Positions 31,443 to 41,719 of a stretch of DNA of 64,000 nt are shown here, piece by piece (positions within the stretch are counted from its first letter, which is position 1; every line of letters starts with the position of its first letter). The notes under the pieces are model-generated. The model saw only the letters and a list, made by a program, of their open reading frames with translations, was not told the origin of the DNA and did not search any database. The position numbers and the translations under genes were made by a program. Origin of the DNA: Phytophthora colocasiae (taxonomy: Eukaryota; Oomycota; Peronosporomycetes; Peronosporales; Peronosporaceae); contig JAGKQI010000006.1 in NCBI GenBank assembly GCA_018806915.1, forward strand, positions 244,059 through 308,058, in the 5' to 3' direction.

Positions 31443-31808
31443 GAGATCTTGATCGATTTTGAAGCAGTTGATACTGCTGCCCAATTCAGAAGTTACCTGC
31501 ATACATTTTGAAACCGTGAGTACTTGAATGAATCTAAGCAAGAAGAATGCAAAGAAATACAATCCACATGAACAGCACAAAGAGTTGAGTAAGAATGACT
31601 TTTGGTACTTGAATACACCTTCAAAGGGCTAAGTTCGCAATAAGCCGCATGCATTCACTTTTCAACACGAATAATCTTACCGAGGGCTTTTGTTCCTTGC
31701 CTTCTCTTGCTTGAGGTTGTGCATTGCTGCTTCTCTAAAGTGAACCGCTGCCTTGATTTCTCCATAACACGGTCGAACGACTACGATTCACGCAAATAAC
31801 ACTGAAAC
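31443..31808. other. Intergenic, no gene seen
   Basis: This is the converging 3' flank of the zinc-finger gene (plus) and the GT61 gene (minus). No domain or repeat is visible. Confidence 0.5.
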
Positions 31809-33777
31809 TTACGATGCTTCTCCACGTAACAACGCTTGCTGTTCCTCGAAAGCACCATAAGTCTCTCGAAATAACGGGTGGAAGAAAGCCATCCACTCAT
31901 CGTACGGAATACGCTTATCCTTCGTGTTCGGGGTCGGATTGTCTCCGAGATCCTGGCCACCGCGGAATTCGTGCCAGTCGCAACCCACAAATTGGCACAT
32001 GTTCCGGTAACCCCAACGGAATCGTTCCTTGGGGAAAATCTCCACCACCGTCGTCATCGGACGTGCCCAAATCACGTTAACGAGACCAGCGCCGTGCATG
32101 CTAATGATCATGTCGCTCTCGATGGTGGTCTTCATCTGCTCGTACAACGTCAAGTTCACGTAATCAATGGAGCGGAACTCCACGTTTAAGCCCTTGTACT
32201 CGATCCGCATGTTGGCCATCACCTCGTCCTCGTTCACCCACACGCGCTGTAATGTGCGTCCTCCGTACGGTCGACGAGTAATAACCGTCACAATCATAGG
32301 GCGAATCGTAGTTACGCCCAGCTCTCGTTCCACTTCCGGGGTCATATTTAACGTTAAAAGAGACTGAGAACGGAACGTCTTGATCAGCTCCGATTCAAAA
32401 CACGGTTCTTCGTTATCCAAGTGCTGCATCATCGGACCAGAGAGCTCATAGGGAGCCACCAATACGTCTCCTCGGAAATGCACACGCTTGTTAATCAGTG
32501 TCGCACCGTCAATAATTTCATGATTCGGTGCCAACAGTCCTGGTGCAATGCATCAATGGGCGACGGGTATCCGCCATCCAAGTGAATAACCCGAGTCTTC
32601 GTGATATCCCACTCCAGCGCCTTCAACATGATCCATGAATTTAACGCGTACGAGATCTGGAAGAACGGGTTGTGGTCGTCACGACGGGCAATTAGCACCA
32701 CGGGGTCCTCGAAAACCACCGTCTCATTATTATCCGGAGCTTTCAACGGGTTTTTCACGAAATCCCACTCCGATCGCTTTTTAGTCTCCGGTCTCCTCGG
32801 AGAACAAATCGTCGTCATGGGAATTCCTTCTGCAGGTAGCGACATCAACGACGGTTGCCAGATCTGGTCCGCTTTTTCGCTCTTTATCAGCCCGGTAACT
32901 TCAGGAAATGATTAGCCAGTTCATCACACGCGCAATTCACAAATCTCGTGTTGAAATTGAACCTCGGGTCATGTCTGCCTCCATCTTCCGCCATACTTTT
33001 AATTGGCGCGTGGATTGAAATCCCCACGAAATCCAGCATTAAATTCTGGAAGGTGGCACTTCGGATCCCTCCACCAACTCGGAACATTGATACTTTTGTA
33101 GCCTTTGTAGGACTGACAGGAGCTTGTTTCGTACTGTCCCAGCCGCCATCCACACAGAAGTTCCGTGCAGCTTGTTTCACGGCTGCAATGATACCCACAT
33201 CTCTCTCTGCGTAGCATTTGTTCTTGGTCTCCATACTGCTGTAGTCATGTGGAGCTTTCGTACGTTGCACTACGACACTCTTGAGTTGCTCCTGCTTCTT
33301 CAGTTGCGCCATTGTTTGTTGCGTTACAGGTGGAACTGTCGTTGCAGCAGGAATGTTGGTCGGTGCAATTTTTAAGTCATTAGTACTCGAAGTGCCATTG
33401 ATACTGGCTGACTGTTGTTGATACCCTGTATGACGTACAGATCCACGAACGCTGAGCCCTGATTGGCTCTTATCGCTCGTGCGGAAGCTGCTCGTAGCGG
33501 CGGACAAGTCCACAACACGCGCAACCATGGAGAACGCGCCAAGTAGCAGCAATACAAGCGCCAGCGTCTGTAATAGACGTCTACGAGTACCGAACAGCAG
33601 GTGGCGGGGGCCACGGACGCTGCTGTAGCTTCGTCCTTGGGCATGGCGGGGGGGTGGGGAGAGCGACGGAATTCTAACTGACGGGTGTTGCCGACCGATT
33701 ACGGAATTGGCTCGGAAGAGACTTTGGGGCCAGATGTGGCGATTAATGATTGGTGGAAAATATTTCTGAAAGGACAT
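31809..33777 (-). CDS. GT61-type glycosyltransferase (copy 1)
   Basis: The protein looks like a type II Golgi enzyme. A basic N-terminus is followed by one membrane anchor (LLQTLALVLLLLGAFSMVA), a Ser/Thr-rich stem and a catalytic region with RVGGGIRSATFQNLMLDF, VVFEDPVVLIARRDDHNPFF, VITRRPYGGR and the hallmark MHGAGLVNVIW followed by VEIFP. GT61 enzymes transfer xylose, GlcNAc or arabinose to protein or glycan acceptors; the acceptor here is unknown. ATG 33777 (MSFQKYFPP) is taken as the start. The frame changes near 32875 and near 32543. The second is explained by one G missing in a GG pair. A paralogue lies upstream at 35.0-36.7 kb in the same orientation. Confidence 0.82.
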
Positions 33778-34049
33778 TTTGACCAATAGGAGAGAAAGAA
33801 ACGATTAAACACAACCAGACGACAGGACATGGACTGGGCAATTTAGCTCAGATGTGCTAGGTTGTGGCAATACATGTAAACGATCAGGTGGCTTGGTTGA
33901 TGGTATTTTTCCAGTGGATGGGTGGGTGGCTTTCGCGCAGACTTTGAATCCTCAGCGATGGGATAATGGTCGAGCGACGAGACGAGGGATTATGGTAAAA
34001 CAAGAGTACCGTTCGTGTCAATGGAGTTAAGCATCGATTTCCACACTGG

Positions 34050-34493
34050 TGGGGCTCGCCGGTGGCCCAGTGGGTTAGCATCCGCTGATCCACGAACTGA
34101 CCGAGGGTTCGAGCCCCGCCTCCGTCGCCCTTTTCGACTTCTGCTCTCCTCTCTCACCGCTGCCCTTCTCTGTTCATTTCCCATCACTCACAAGCTCTTC
34201 TCTAAGACATCGGGACCAATCAAGGCACAACTAACACGGAGACAAGACTCAAGGAGTTGGCGCGGTCGCAGTACTCTACCCGGCCAGGCACCAGCTGGGG
34301 GCTCATCAACGGTGGCCCATTGGGCAAAATTCCCAAGAAATTCAAGCGTACCGGTCATAGACTAAGGGTACCGAGTAGCCGTAGGAAATTAGTTAGGAGT
34401 AACCTTAGACGTCAATGCGCCTGTTTCTAACAGGCTTCGAAATAAGTACCTAATAATATTATAAGGGGTTCGAGTCCTCCCTTCCCCCCCCCT
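34050..34493 (+). mobile_element. tRNA-derived SINE with 16-bp target duplication
   Basis: The 444-bp insert is flanked by exact copies of TCGATTTCCACACTGG (34034-34049 and 34494-34509). Its head has pol III box A (TGGCCCAGTGGG, 34063-34074) and box B (GGTTCGAGCCC, 34106-34116) at tRNA spacing. A second box-A-like string (TGGCCCATTGG, about 34313) and a second box B (GGTTCGAGTCC, 34468-34478) suggest a dimeric structure. The 3' end is C-rich rather than A-rich. It has no coding capacity, so a LINE would have mobilised it. Confidence 0.85.
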
Positions 34494-34509
34494 TCGATTT
34501 CCACACTGG

Positions 34510-35031
34510 AGGCAATTAACGGACCAGAATGAACGTACAAGATGCCATCTACGATGGATCGACATTAGTGGAGCTGCTGGTAAAGTCATTTGGGCCCAAA
34601 AATGAGCTGGGAATGCAAGGTCGATTGGCGTTAAGGCGTACGCGAAGCTAAAGCTCGATAAAGTGGCATATTTTACGGGATTGACACTCGATCAAGTTCG
34701 ACATCGACTCTGAAGTCTTGGCCATGGATAGTGTATGCTATAAGTTGTTGTGCTTCTGATTCGTCGTTTTGACAAAGTCTAACTTATTGAGAATGGCGGA
34801 TAGTGTTCAACACAATTTTACGGCCGAGACTTATGGCTTCTGAATTGTAGGAACAACAGTATGTCCCATGGATTTTGAAACTCCAGCGTTTGCGATGCCA
34901 AGTTCTGTCAGCTGATGGACCTGGTTCAAGGCGGAAAATCGTTGTCGAACGATGGAAACGGAAATGTGTTGGAAAATGTAAACTGCAACATATTTCGTAA
35001 GAAAACATGGTGTTCTTGAACTTTGCGTAGT
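34510..35031. other. Intergenic between GT61 copies
   Basis: No gene is supported. The stretch is AT-rich and continues the target DNA of the SINE. Confidence 0.5.
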
Positions 35032-36742
35032 TTAATTTGTCATTGCTGGTATTACGTTGCAGTAGATAAATCTTCGCGTAAACTCGCCTGTTGGTCCTGG
35101 AACGTCTTGTAGCTGTCGTCCGAAGAGCGGCACGAAAAATATCATCCACTCATCGTACGGAATCCTCTTTGTTCTTAGAGTTAGGATTCGGATTCGTCCC
35201 AATATCCTCACCTCCACGGAATTCATGCCAGTCACAGCCCGTGAAGTGGCCCAAGTTTCGGTATCCCCAACGGAAGCGCTTCTTAGGGAAAATCTCCAAT
35301 ATTTTTGTCGTCGGACGTGCCCACAAGACGTTCACCAGGCCAGCACCATGCATACTGATGATCATGTCGCTCTCGATCGTCGTCTTCATTTGCTCTGCTA
35401 GAGTCAAGTTCACGTACTCGACAGATCGGAATTCCACATTGTGAATCTTGTATCTATCTCGGATTTTATCCATGATCTCGTCTTCGTTCAGCCACACGCG
35501 CTGCAGCACACGTCCACCATAAGGACGTCGGGTGATCACAGTGACGATCATTGGTCGGACAGCAGTGACACCAATCTGGCGTTCAACTTCAGGGGTTATA
35601 CCTAACGTCAAAAGCGCTTGAGACCGGAAGGTCCTGAACAATTCCGAGTCAAAACAGGGCTCAGCATCATTCAGGTGTTGCATCATCGGGCCTGAGAGCT
35701 CGTAAGGAGCGAGCAATACATCACCACGGAAATGAACGCGTTTGCCCATGAGCGTGGAGCCGTCAATGAGATCATTATTAGGCGACAGGAGGCCCTGGTG
35801 TAGTGCGTCGATGGGTGAAGGATATCCTCCGTCGAAATGAATAACACGAGTCTTGGTAACATCCCAATCAAGCGCTTGAAGCATTATCCAAGAATTCAAA
35901 GCGTACGAAATCTGGAAAAACGGGTTGTGGTCATCACGGCGAGCAATGAGGACAACCGGATCCTCGAACACTACAGTCTCGTTTCCATCTGGGGCTTGTG
36001 TTGGGTTCTGGACAAAATCCCAAGCGGATTTTGACGACTTCTCCGTTGAGCACGTAGTCGACAAAGGGACTCCTTTGCCAGGGATTGACATGAGAGATGG
36101 CTGCCAGATCTGCTCCTTTTTACGTTCTTTGTCGTTTGGCAGGCCGCGAAAGTAAGTAGCAAGTTCATCACACGCACAGTTGATTAGCTTGGGGTTAAAG
36201 TTGAATCTCCGGATCATGTTTGCCTCCATCTTGCGTCATATTTGCAATGGGAGCGTTGATTTTGACCCCAATGAAATCCAACATGAGGTTCTGGAACGTA
36301 GCACTCCTGATGTCTCCTCCGACTCGGAACATTGATACTTTAGTAGCCTTGTTCGACTTACAGGTTGTTGCTTTTCGCTGTCCCAACCTCCATTGGCACA
36401 GAATTGTTTTCTGCTTTTTCGAACCGCTGGAATGATACCAACGTCTCTCTGCATGTAGCATTTCTTCTGGACATCAACGTTTGTGTAGTTGTGTGGTGGA
36501 CGTGTGGGTTGTGTGTATTGCGCCTGAAGTTCATGCGGTCGCTTCCCAGTTAAAACTTGCTGGATCTCCTTATGTTGTCGTAGTGGGGAAGTGATTTCCA
36601 CTGGTCTGAAGTCTCTGATATCTGGGGAGAGATTCACGATATGATAAACCGTCGAGAGTGAAGCAATAGGTGTCAGTAGGGGCAAAGCCCAATGTCTCCG
36701 GGGTACGGCGTCGAGAGCTCCACAACACAGGAAAGGAAGCAT
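35032..36742 (-). pseudogene. GT61-type glycosyltransferase (copy 2), frame-broken
   Basis: Copy 2 matches copy 1 from the membrane-anchor region to the C-terminus. The main block (36229-35150, about 360 codons) is open and contains INCACDELATYF, VVFEDPVVLIARRDDHNPFF, VITRRPYGGR, MHGAGLVNVLW and LEIFPKKRF. Near 36230 the frame changes upstream, where RVGGDIRSATFQNLMLDF and CYMQRDVGIIPAVRK are split over two frames. Near 35170 it changes downstream, where KRIPYDEWMIFFVPLF follows. The hydrophobic anchor (LPLLTPIASLSTVYHIV) is near 36640-36690, and the true ATG is uncertain. The catalytic motifs are all present. Confidence 0.78.
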
Positions 36743-36994
36743 CCTTGGCCATTGTAGCTACGGACGATTGAAGACTGACTCGTTGTGAACCGAAACGCTG
36801 GGTTCTCCATGGGAGAGTTGCAACGGTCGTTCGACGTAACTGCACTCATTGCTGCCAAATGCAGAGCTGTATGTAACCTCCAGTCTACAGTTGTGCCTAG
36901 CGATGTATACATTTCAATTCGTATCCGAATCCAATGTTATCCGGATCTGTATAACAGCTTAGCTTAGACTGTGGAAGGGGATTCCACGAGAGTA

Positions 36995-38849
36995 CCGCCT
37001 TACCTCTGTCCTAACGACACTTGGGGATTTCGGAGAAGGAGGAAGTGTGTAGCGGGGTAAGGGTAAACAACTACGATTTAGATGACGCGAAAGTACAATT
37101 TAGCGGAGATTAATTGTCTTCGAGATCACTATCGATGTCCTGATCTGGGTGAACTGGTTTGCTTAAGACGCCTAAGTTGCGTAGGTCCTCTACAAGCCCC
37201 TCAATGCAACCTTCACTGTGCGTAGTGTCATCATTCGCTATACGAGTGTCACCAAGGATACCCACCTTCGAAAACCCACCGATTATTGTGGTAGTCTTCA
37301 AAGTGTCCCAACTTGAGCAAACCCATGCAGCAATGTCATCGCGACTGGGTGGTGTGATTCTGAAAACCGAGCATGTTTCTTCATTACGAATCTCGCGAAT
37401 CCGATCTCTGGCCACGTCTTGCATATCATCCCTTGATACTACTTCAACGCGTGCTGATATTCCAAGCCGTTGCGCTGCACGTCCTTCTTCTAATGCGTGA
37501 TGTCCAGCGACCTGTTCCCGAAGCCTTTCAACCCAGTAGTTTCGCAGTGTGCACTTAAATGGATGGTTCCAGGCCACATCTGCTGGTTGGCATACATAAG
37601 TATACCTTGGTGGCACCTTTTTGAGTATCACGTTAATCGATGCTGCATATTCGACGACCTCAGTGGTCCAATGACCGGAAAAGTCGTCCCACAGCAGTAA
37701 GATTTTCTCTTCGATGTTTGGTCTGCTAGCGAATTGGTACTCGAGAAACTTGATAGATATTCTAGCATTCCACCAAGCAGTCGGGTTACCATAGATCTGA
37801 CAGGCGTGCTCCTCTTGCAAGGCCTTCATTTTTGGCCACAACACAGGCCCAAAGCCGTTCTGACTCGACTCCTTTTGTTGCTGTTTATCCTTGGTCGACG
37901 CAGCCTTTGCCTTGAAAATGATAATGGGCGGATACTTGTTACCATGCCAGTCAGCAAGAAGCATCACCGTTGCTCTCTCCTTGTCCTTACCAGCACACTT
38001 AACCCATACCGTCTTTTGGCCAGTGCCATTGATGGTAGTGGTTGGCAGGTATTCGTAGAATACTGCAGTTTGGTCGGCGTTGAGCACCGTTGAAATATTG
38101 TGCTCGACTATTAGCTGACGCACCTCTTCACAGAATTGTGCTGCCTTCAGCTGGGCGTCTTCGGGTGTGGTTTGGCCTTGGCGAGTTCGACGTCGTATTG
38201 ACAGTTTATTACGTCGCATGAAGCCCTTCCTCCATGAGTAGGAAGCACTGAATATTTCTGGAGGAAGGCCTCTGTCCTTCGCAACTTCAAGAGCCTTGAA
38301 ATGCAACATTTGAGCAGATACCGGGCAGCCTTCACTCCTCAAAGAGTTTATCCACATGACGAGGTACTCTTCAGCTCCGCCTGGAAGTATAATTGCGTCT
38401 CCGACGTTTCGCACGTTCTTGTAATGCCCCTTGCCGTGACTGCACATGTACTCAATGACCGCACGATTTTTCTTCCACGCGCCGAAATATCGTTGCTTCT
38501 TCTTTATTTCGGCGGCACTCTTGATCCCCTTGTACATTCTGGAGATCACCTCTCGACTTGAAACCCCGGTGTCGAGAAGTAGGAGAATCTCCAGCTTGTG
38601 CTTGTAATCGACTCGGACTCGCTGATACGTTCGTGGCTTCTTCCCAGTACCGGTGACACATTTGCGGCCCTTGGGCATTGTACTGCAAATGCCTGAATGA
38701 CACAATCGCCAGCCTAAGTTTTAGAGATGTCGGTATAGTGTTTTAGTGCGGTCAGGAAGGACAGTCACATGTTTTCTTCAAGACTTCCTATTGGCTGAAC
38801 AATGAGTTCTCTTAGGACTAGTGGTGTCGTTAGGACAGAGGTAAACCGG
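36995..38849 (-). mobile_element. Second pogo/Tc1-like element, 1855 bp
   Basis: Inverted ends share TTACCTCTGTCCTAACGACAC after a CCGSY start, and TA flanks both sides (36993-36994 and 38850-38851). The inner repeat (CTCTGTCCTAA) resembles that of the element at 7.7 kb, so the two belong to related families. The transposase frame fills most of the element and is uninterrupted, so it may be active. No tRNA-like segment is seen here. Confidence 0.9.
37110..38678 (-). CDS. pogo-like DDE transposase, intact
   Basis: The start is ATG 38678 (MPKGRKCVTGTGKKPRTYQ), giving about 522 residues. The N-terminal helix-turn-helix of Tigger/CENP-B type is followed by a second DNA-binding part (SYSWRKGFMRRNKLSIRRRT). 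The DDE_1 core shows Asp in LNADQTAVFYEYLP, Asp-Asp in LLLWDDFSGHW and Asp in YVCQPADVAWNHPFK, and an acidic tail follows. No intron is needed, unlike the related transposase at 7.8-9.5 kb. Confidence 0.93.
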   Translation of the reverse strand: MPKGRKCVTGTGKKPRTYQRVRVDYKHKLEILLLLDTGVSSREVISRMYKGIKSAAEIKKKQRYFGAWKKNRAVIEYMCSHGKGHYKNVRNVGDAIILPGGAEEYLVMWINSLRSEGCPVSAQMLHFKALEVAKDRGLPPEIFSASYSWRKGFMRRNKLSIRRRTRQGQTTPEDAQLKAAQFCEEVRQLIVEHNISTVLNADQTAVFYEYLPTTTINGTGQKTVWVKCAGKDKERATVMLLADWHGNKYPPIIIFKAKAASTKDKQQQKESSQNGFGPVLWPKMKALQEEHACQIYGNPTAWWNARISIKFLEYQFASRPNIEEKILLLWDDFSGHWTTEVVEYAASINVILKKVPPRYTYVCQPADVAWNHPFKCTLRNYWVERLREQVAGHHALEEGRAAQRLGISARVEVVSRDDMQDVARDRIREIRNEETCSVFRITPPSRDDIAAWVCSSWDTLKTTTIIGGFSKVGILGDTRIANDDTTHSEGCIEGLVEDLRNLGVLSKPVHPDQDIDSDLEDN

Positions 38850-38851
38850 TA

Positions 38852-39167
38852 CGCACCGGCACGATGTTCATCAGACTGTAGTGCAACTCAACCAAATTCT
38901 TCGTGGCCAATCGGATCGTAACGTATCGATGGGTGCTCAAATAAAAGGCTCACCCTACTGTCACAAATTATCAGGTAGAAAGGCACAAATTCTTTTAATT
39001 CCGAATACTAAAGCAAGAAAATGTACCGGTATCTCAGGAGTACATTGGAAGTATTTGTGAAAAATCTCTACAATCTCAGTTGGCTACACTTTGATCTATT
39101 GTACATGTCGAGGACTTGTTATTCTACGTGAATTGATTCATATGAACGTATGTATTGACTTTAGCTC
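38852..39167. other. Intergenic, AT-rich
   Basis: No gene or repeat is recognised between the pogo-like element and the stop of the MULE gene. Confidence 0.5.
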
Positions 39168-41716
39168 CTAATTATTGCAAGCATCTAAGAAAACTGTGGC
39201 GAACATGTTGTATCTGCATTCGTCTACGTCTTTTGCGGTGATTCGCTGTTGCGTCAATGTTTGTAGGTCTTCCGTTGCATCTGTGTGCATTGCCACGTTC
39301 AGAAATACTTCAAACCACTTTACAATCAACACGCCGCAATTGTAACCGTCATTTTTGCTTCCAAGCGGTCGACGTCTTCGGCGTGAACTTATAACCAGGA
39401 TCTACAAACGGAATGACGTAATCGGTCATTATCTTTTTCCACTTTAGAGATGTAGTCGATCCTGTGCATCGGATCGTAAATCCACAGTATTTCACTGCGA
39501 AAGTCAAAAATTACTGCACACCAGTGCGAAATGTCCACTTCGATATTTACCGGAAGAAAAACCACTCCTGGCACCTTTACTGAATATTTGGCGATTGGTA
39601 TCCAGCAGTCTTTCGGTCTTCTTCTTGTTAAAAGCCTAGAAATACAGGATCCACCGCAATGATCTCGTTGACACCACCTCTATTTTTCCAGTCATTTTTG
39701 CTTTTGAGGCTGTATGAAGCGACGCTACAAAGACGCACCCGTCCGAGAGCCATCCTTCTCCAGCAAATTTCCGTAAAGGTCATCAAATTGAATAATTGTT
39801 TCACCAATCCTCGATTTAAATGCCGAATACATGTTCAACAGTGGCAGTCTTGTCAAAATAGTGCTTCTTTCCTCTGTGGCAGATCTCTTCTCCACCCATC
39901 GCGTCAATTTGCGCACGCTGCCAATTTTTTTTGCGAGATAGTGCCACTCTTTCATAGTGTCAATGTCGCGACTTGAAAAGGTACCAATATCTAGGATCGA
40001 AATGACAATAGCATCTGGAGGAGGAACCGGTCGCTTGTTCTGACGCTCTCGAAAAGCTGCACTACTTGCTACATCAGCAGATTTGTTCACCAGAACCTCG
40101 GGTAAAACGAAGCGAACGTTGCGTTCTACTAGTAACTCTTCCCCTGGAACTTGAACTCGCGCTTTAGGCCGCTTAAACTTTGCCTCTTGATGCCTGACTT
40201 GAATCGCAGAGAATATCGGCCCCACTGCTGCAAGCGATAATTTCTTCTCATCAACGTAGTCTCGAAGGGTTACTAACGTAATATCACCCACAGTGTTGAG
40301 TTGGTCAGCTAATGCCTTGGTGTCTTCAAATTCCTTCCGTACTTTAGCCCTTTTAGTTGCTCGCCTGATTTTAGGCCGTCCCGATGGTTTGCTGGCCGGA
40401 TTAAGTTTAACAGTCAAATCTTCGTCCGTACTGTTCCCGTTATCCTCATATCTGTTGTCACGTAAATTTAGGCGCCGGCTTGCTGTTCTGGGGGTAGCCT
40501 GTTTCACTTGTCTGGACAATGGGATTGAGTTGGTGATTGATTCACGAACTCGAGCTGAATTGGTGATCGTATCACAAACTCGCTCAGAATTGGTCTCGGT
40601 AGCGCCACCTTTATCACTTGGGGAACCTAGTGTAGGATCCATTACGTGAGTCTCTTCACGATTGGTTTGCGTGTCTGGTACTTGGTCGCCAACATTTCCA
40701 CTAGCTAATGCTGAAGTAGTGACACTAAGTAGTGGTGGACCGGGTTCTAGTTTCATCAACATTGGAAACACAAGCAACTGGGTCACAAATACTATAAGAG
40801 TTGGTGACTTGATCACAAACACAGGGAGAGTTGGTGTTAGGGTCACAAACTCTAACAGTGTTGGTTGTAGGTTCACAAACCGCAAGTACTATTGATAACT
40901 GTGGACACTTGTGGGGACAGAGGGACCACATTGTCGAGTCTTGCGATGCTTTCGACCTTAGTAAAGGTAACTCAGCCACTTGTTGAAACTCCGAGTGCCT
41001 TTATCAGCGATAACTTCGGCAAGTTTTTGGCAAACAGCAAACCCAGCCCGATACTTTTCATTGTGCCGAGAGTACGTGTAGTAGAAGCGTCGACGTCTCT
41101 GACAGTAAAGATAGAAATTGTGCCTTCGTCATCGGAGTCCTTGTCACCAATTAGCCATCTCTCCGGGATTCAATCGTACGGAATGACAGACCGAAATTCT
41201 TCATTTTGGAGCCTCAAAAACATGATGTGGCAGCACGGTAGTAGCACCGTCTGGTGAAAACTGCAGCTACACTTGTTTTCCAGCACACTGACAGCGAATG
41301 TTGCACCGGATTTATGACTTGTCAGGGTGACGTAACTGGGACTGACTTCATCAGCGGAGATAGAGTAGCTTTCCGCACGACAGGCTGTGTACTGGCCTTC
41401 TACCAAATCACAGGCGTGGTGAGTGGCGAGCTTTGCTAACACGCTCATTTCGGCGTCATAGCGCTGGTTGAATCGAAATCCGACACGTTTCACTTTGGCG
41501 CTATATTCATCCTCTGCAGACTGCTGCAGGAAGAGCAAGTGGTCGATGCACTCATCCATTGCCATGTGTCTGTGCAAAATGTCCTTTGCTGCACCCCAGC
41601 TCGCTTCCAAACGATTGTTCGTATTGTTATCAAGATGCGGAATATTGCCACGCTTAAAAGTGCACCATAACCCCTTGCATTTCAACCAATTCTCCTCCAA
41701 ATAATCCAGGATCACT
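39168..41716 (-). pseudogene. MULE transposase C-terminus fused to Ulp1 protease
   Basis: Reading from 41716, the sequence gives the C-terminal part of a MULE transposase (YLEENWLKCKGLWCTFKR, NNTNNRLEASWG) with a SWIM finger (CSCSFHQTVLLPCCHIM). It then gives a variable linker with 10-residue TNS repeats and, at the end, a C48 Ulp1-like protease. The protease has His in ISHWCAVIFDF, Asp in IYDPMHR and Cys in DGYNCGVLIVKWF, and stops at 39168. Oomycete and plant MULEs often carry such a Ulp1 module. At least four frame breaks are present (near 41170, 40880, 39720 and 39450). The DDE catalytic part is missing at the junction with the kinase gene. Confidence 0.8.
40530..40890 (-). repeat. 30-bp minisatellite coding TNS decapeptides
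   Basis: Two blocks of imperfect 30-bp units (about 40530-40600 and 40780-40880) share GTTGGTG...TCACAAAC. On the minus strand they encode 10-residue repeats such as ITNSARVRES and NTNSPCVCDQ. The blocks are in different frames at present. Confidence 0.75.
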
Positions 41717-41719
41717 GCT

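Noticed and set aside
34050..34130. Functional tRNA gene
   Set aside because: Box A and box B are present, but no acceptor stem pairs and the segment continues into a 444-bp insert with a target duplication, so it is a SINE head.
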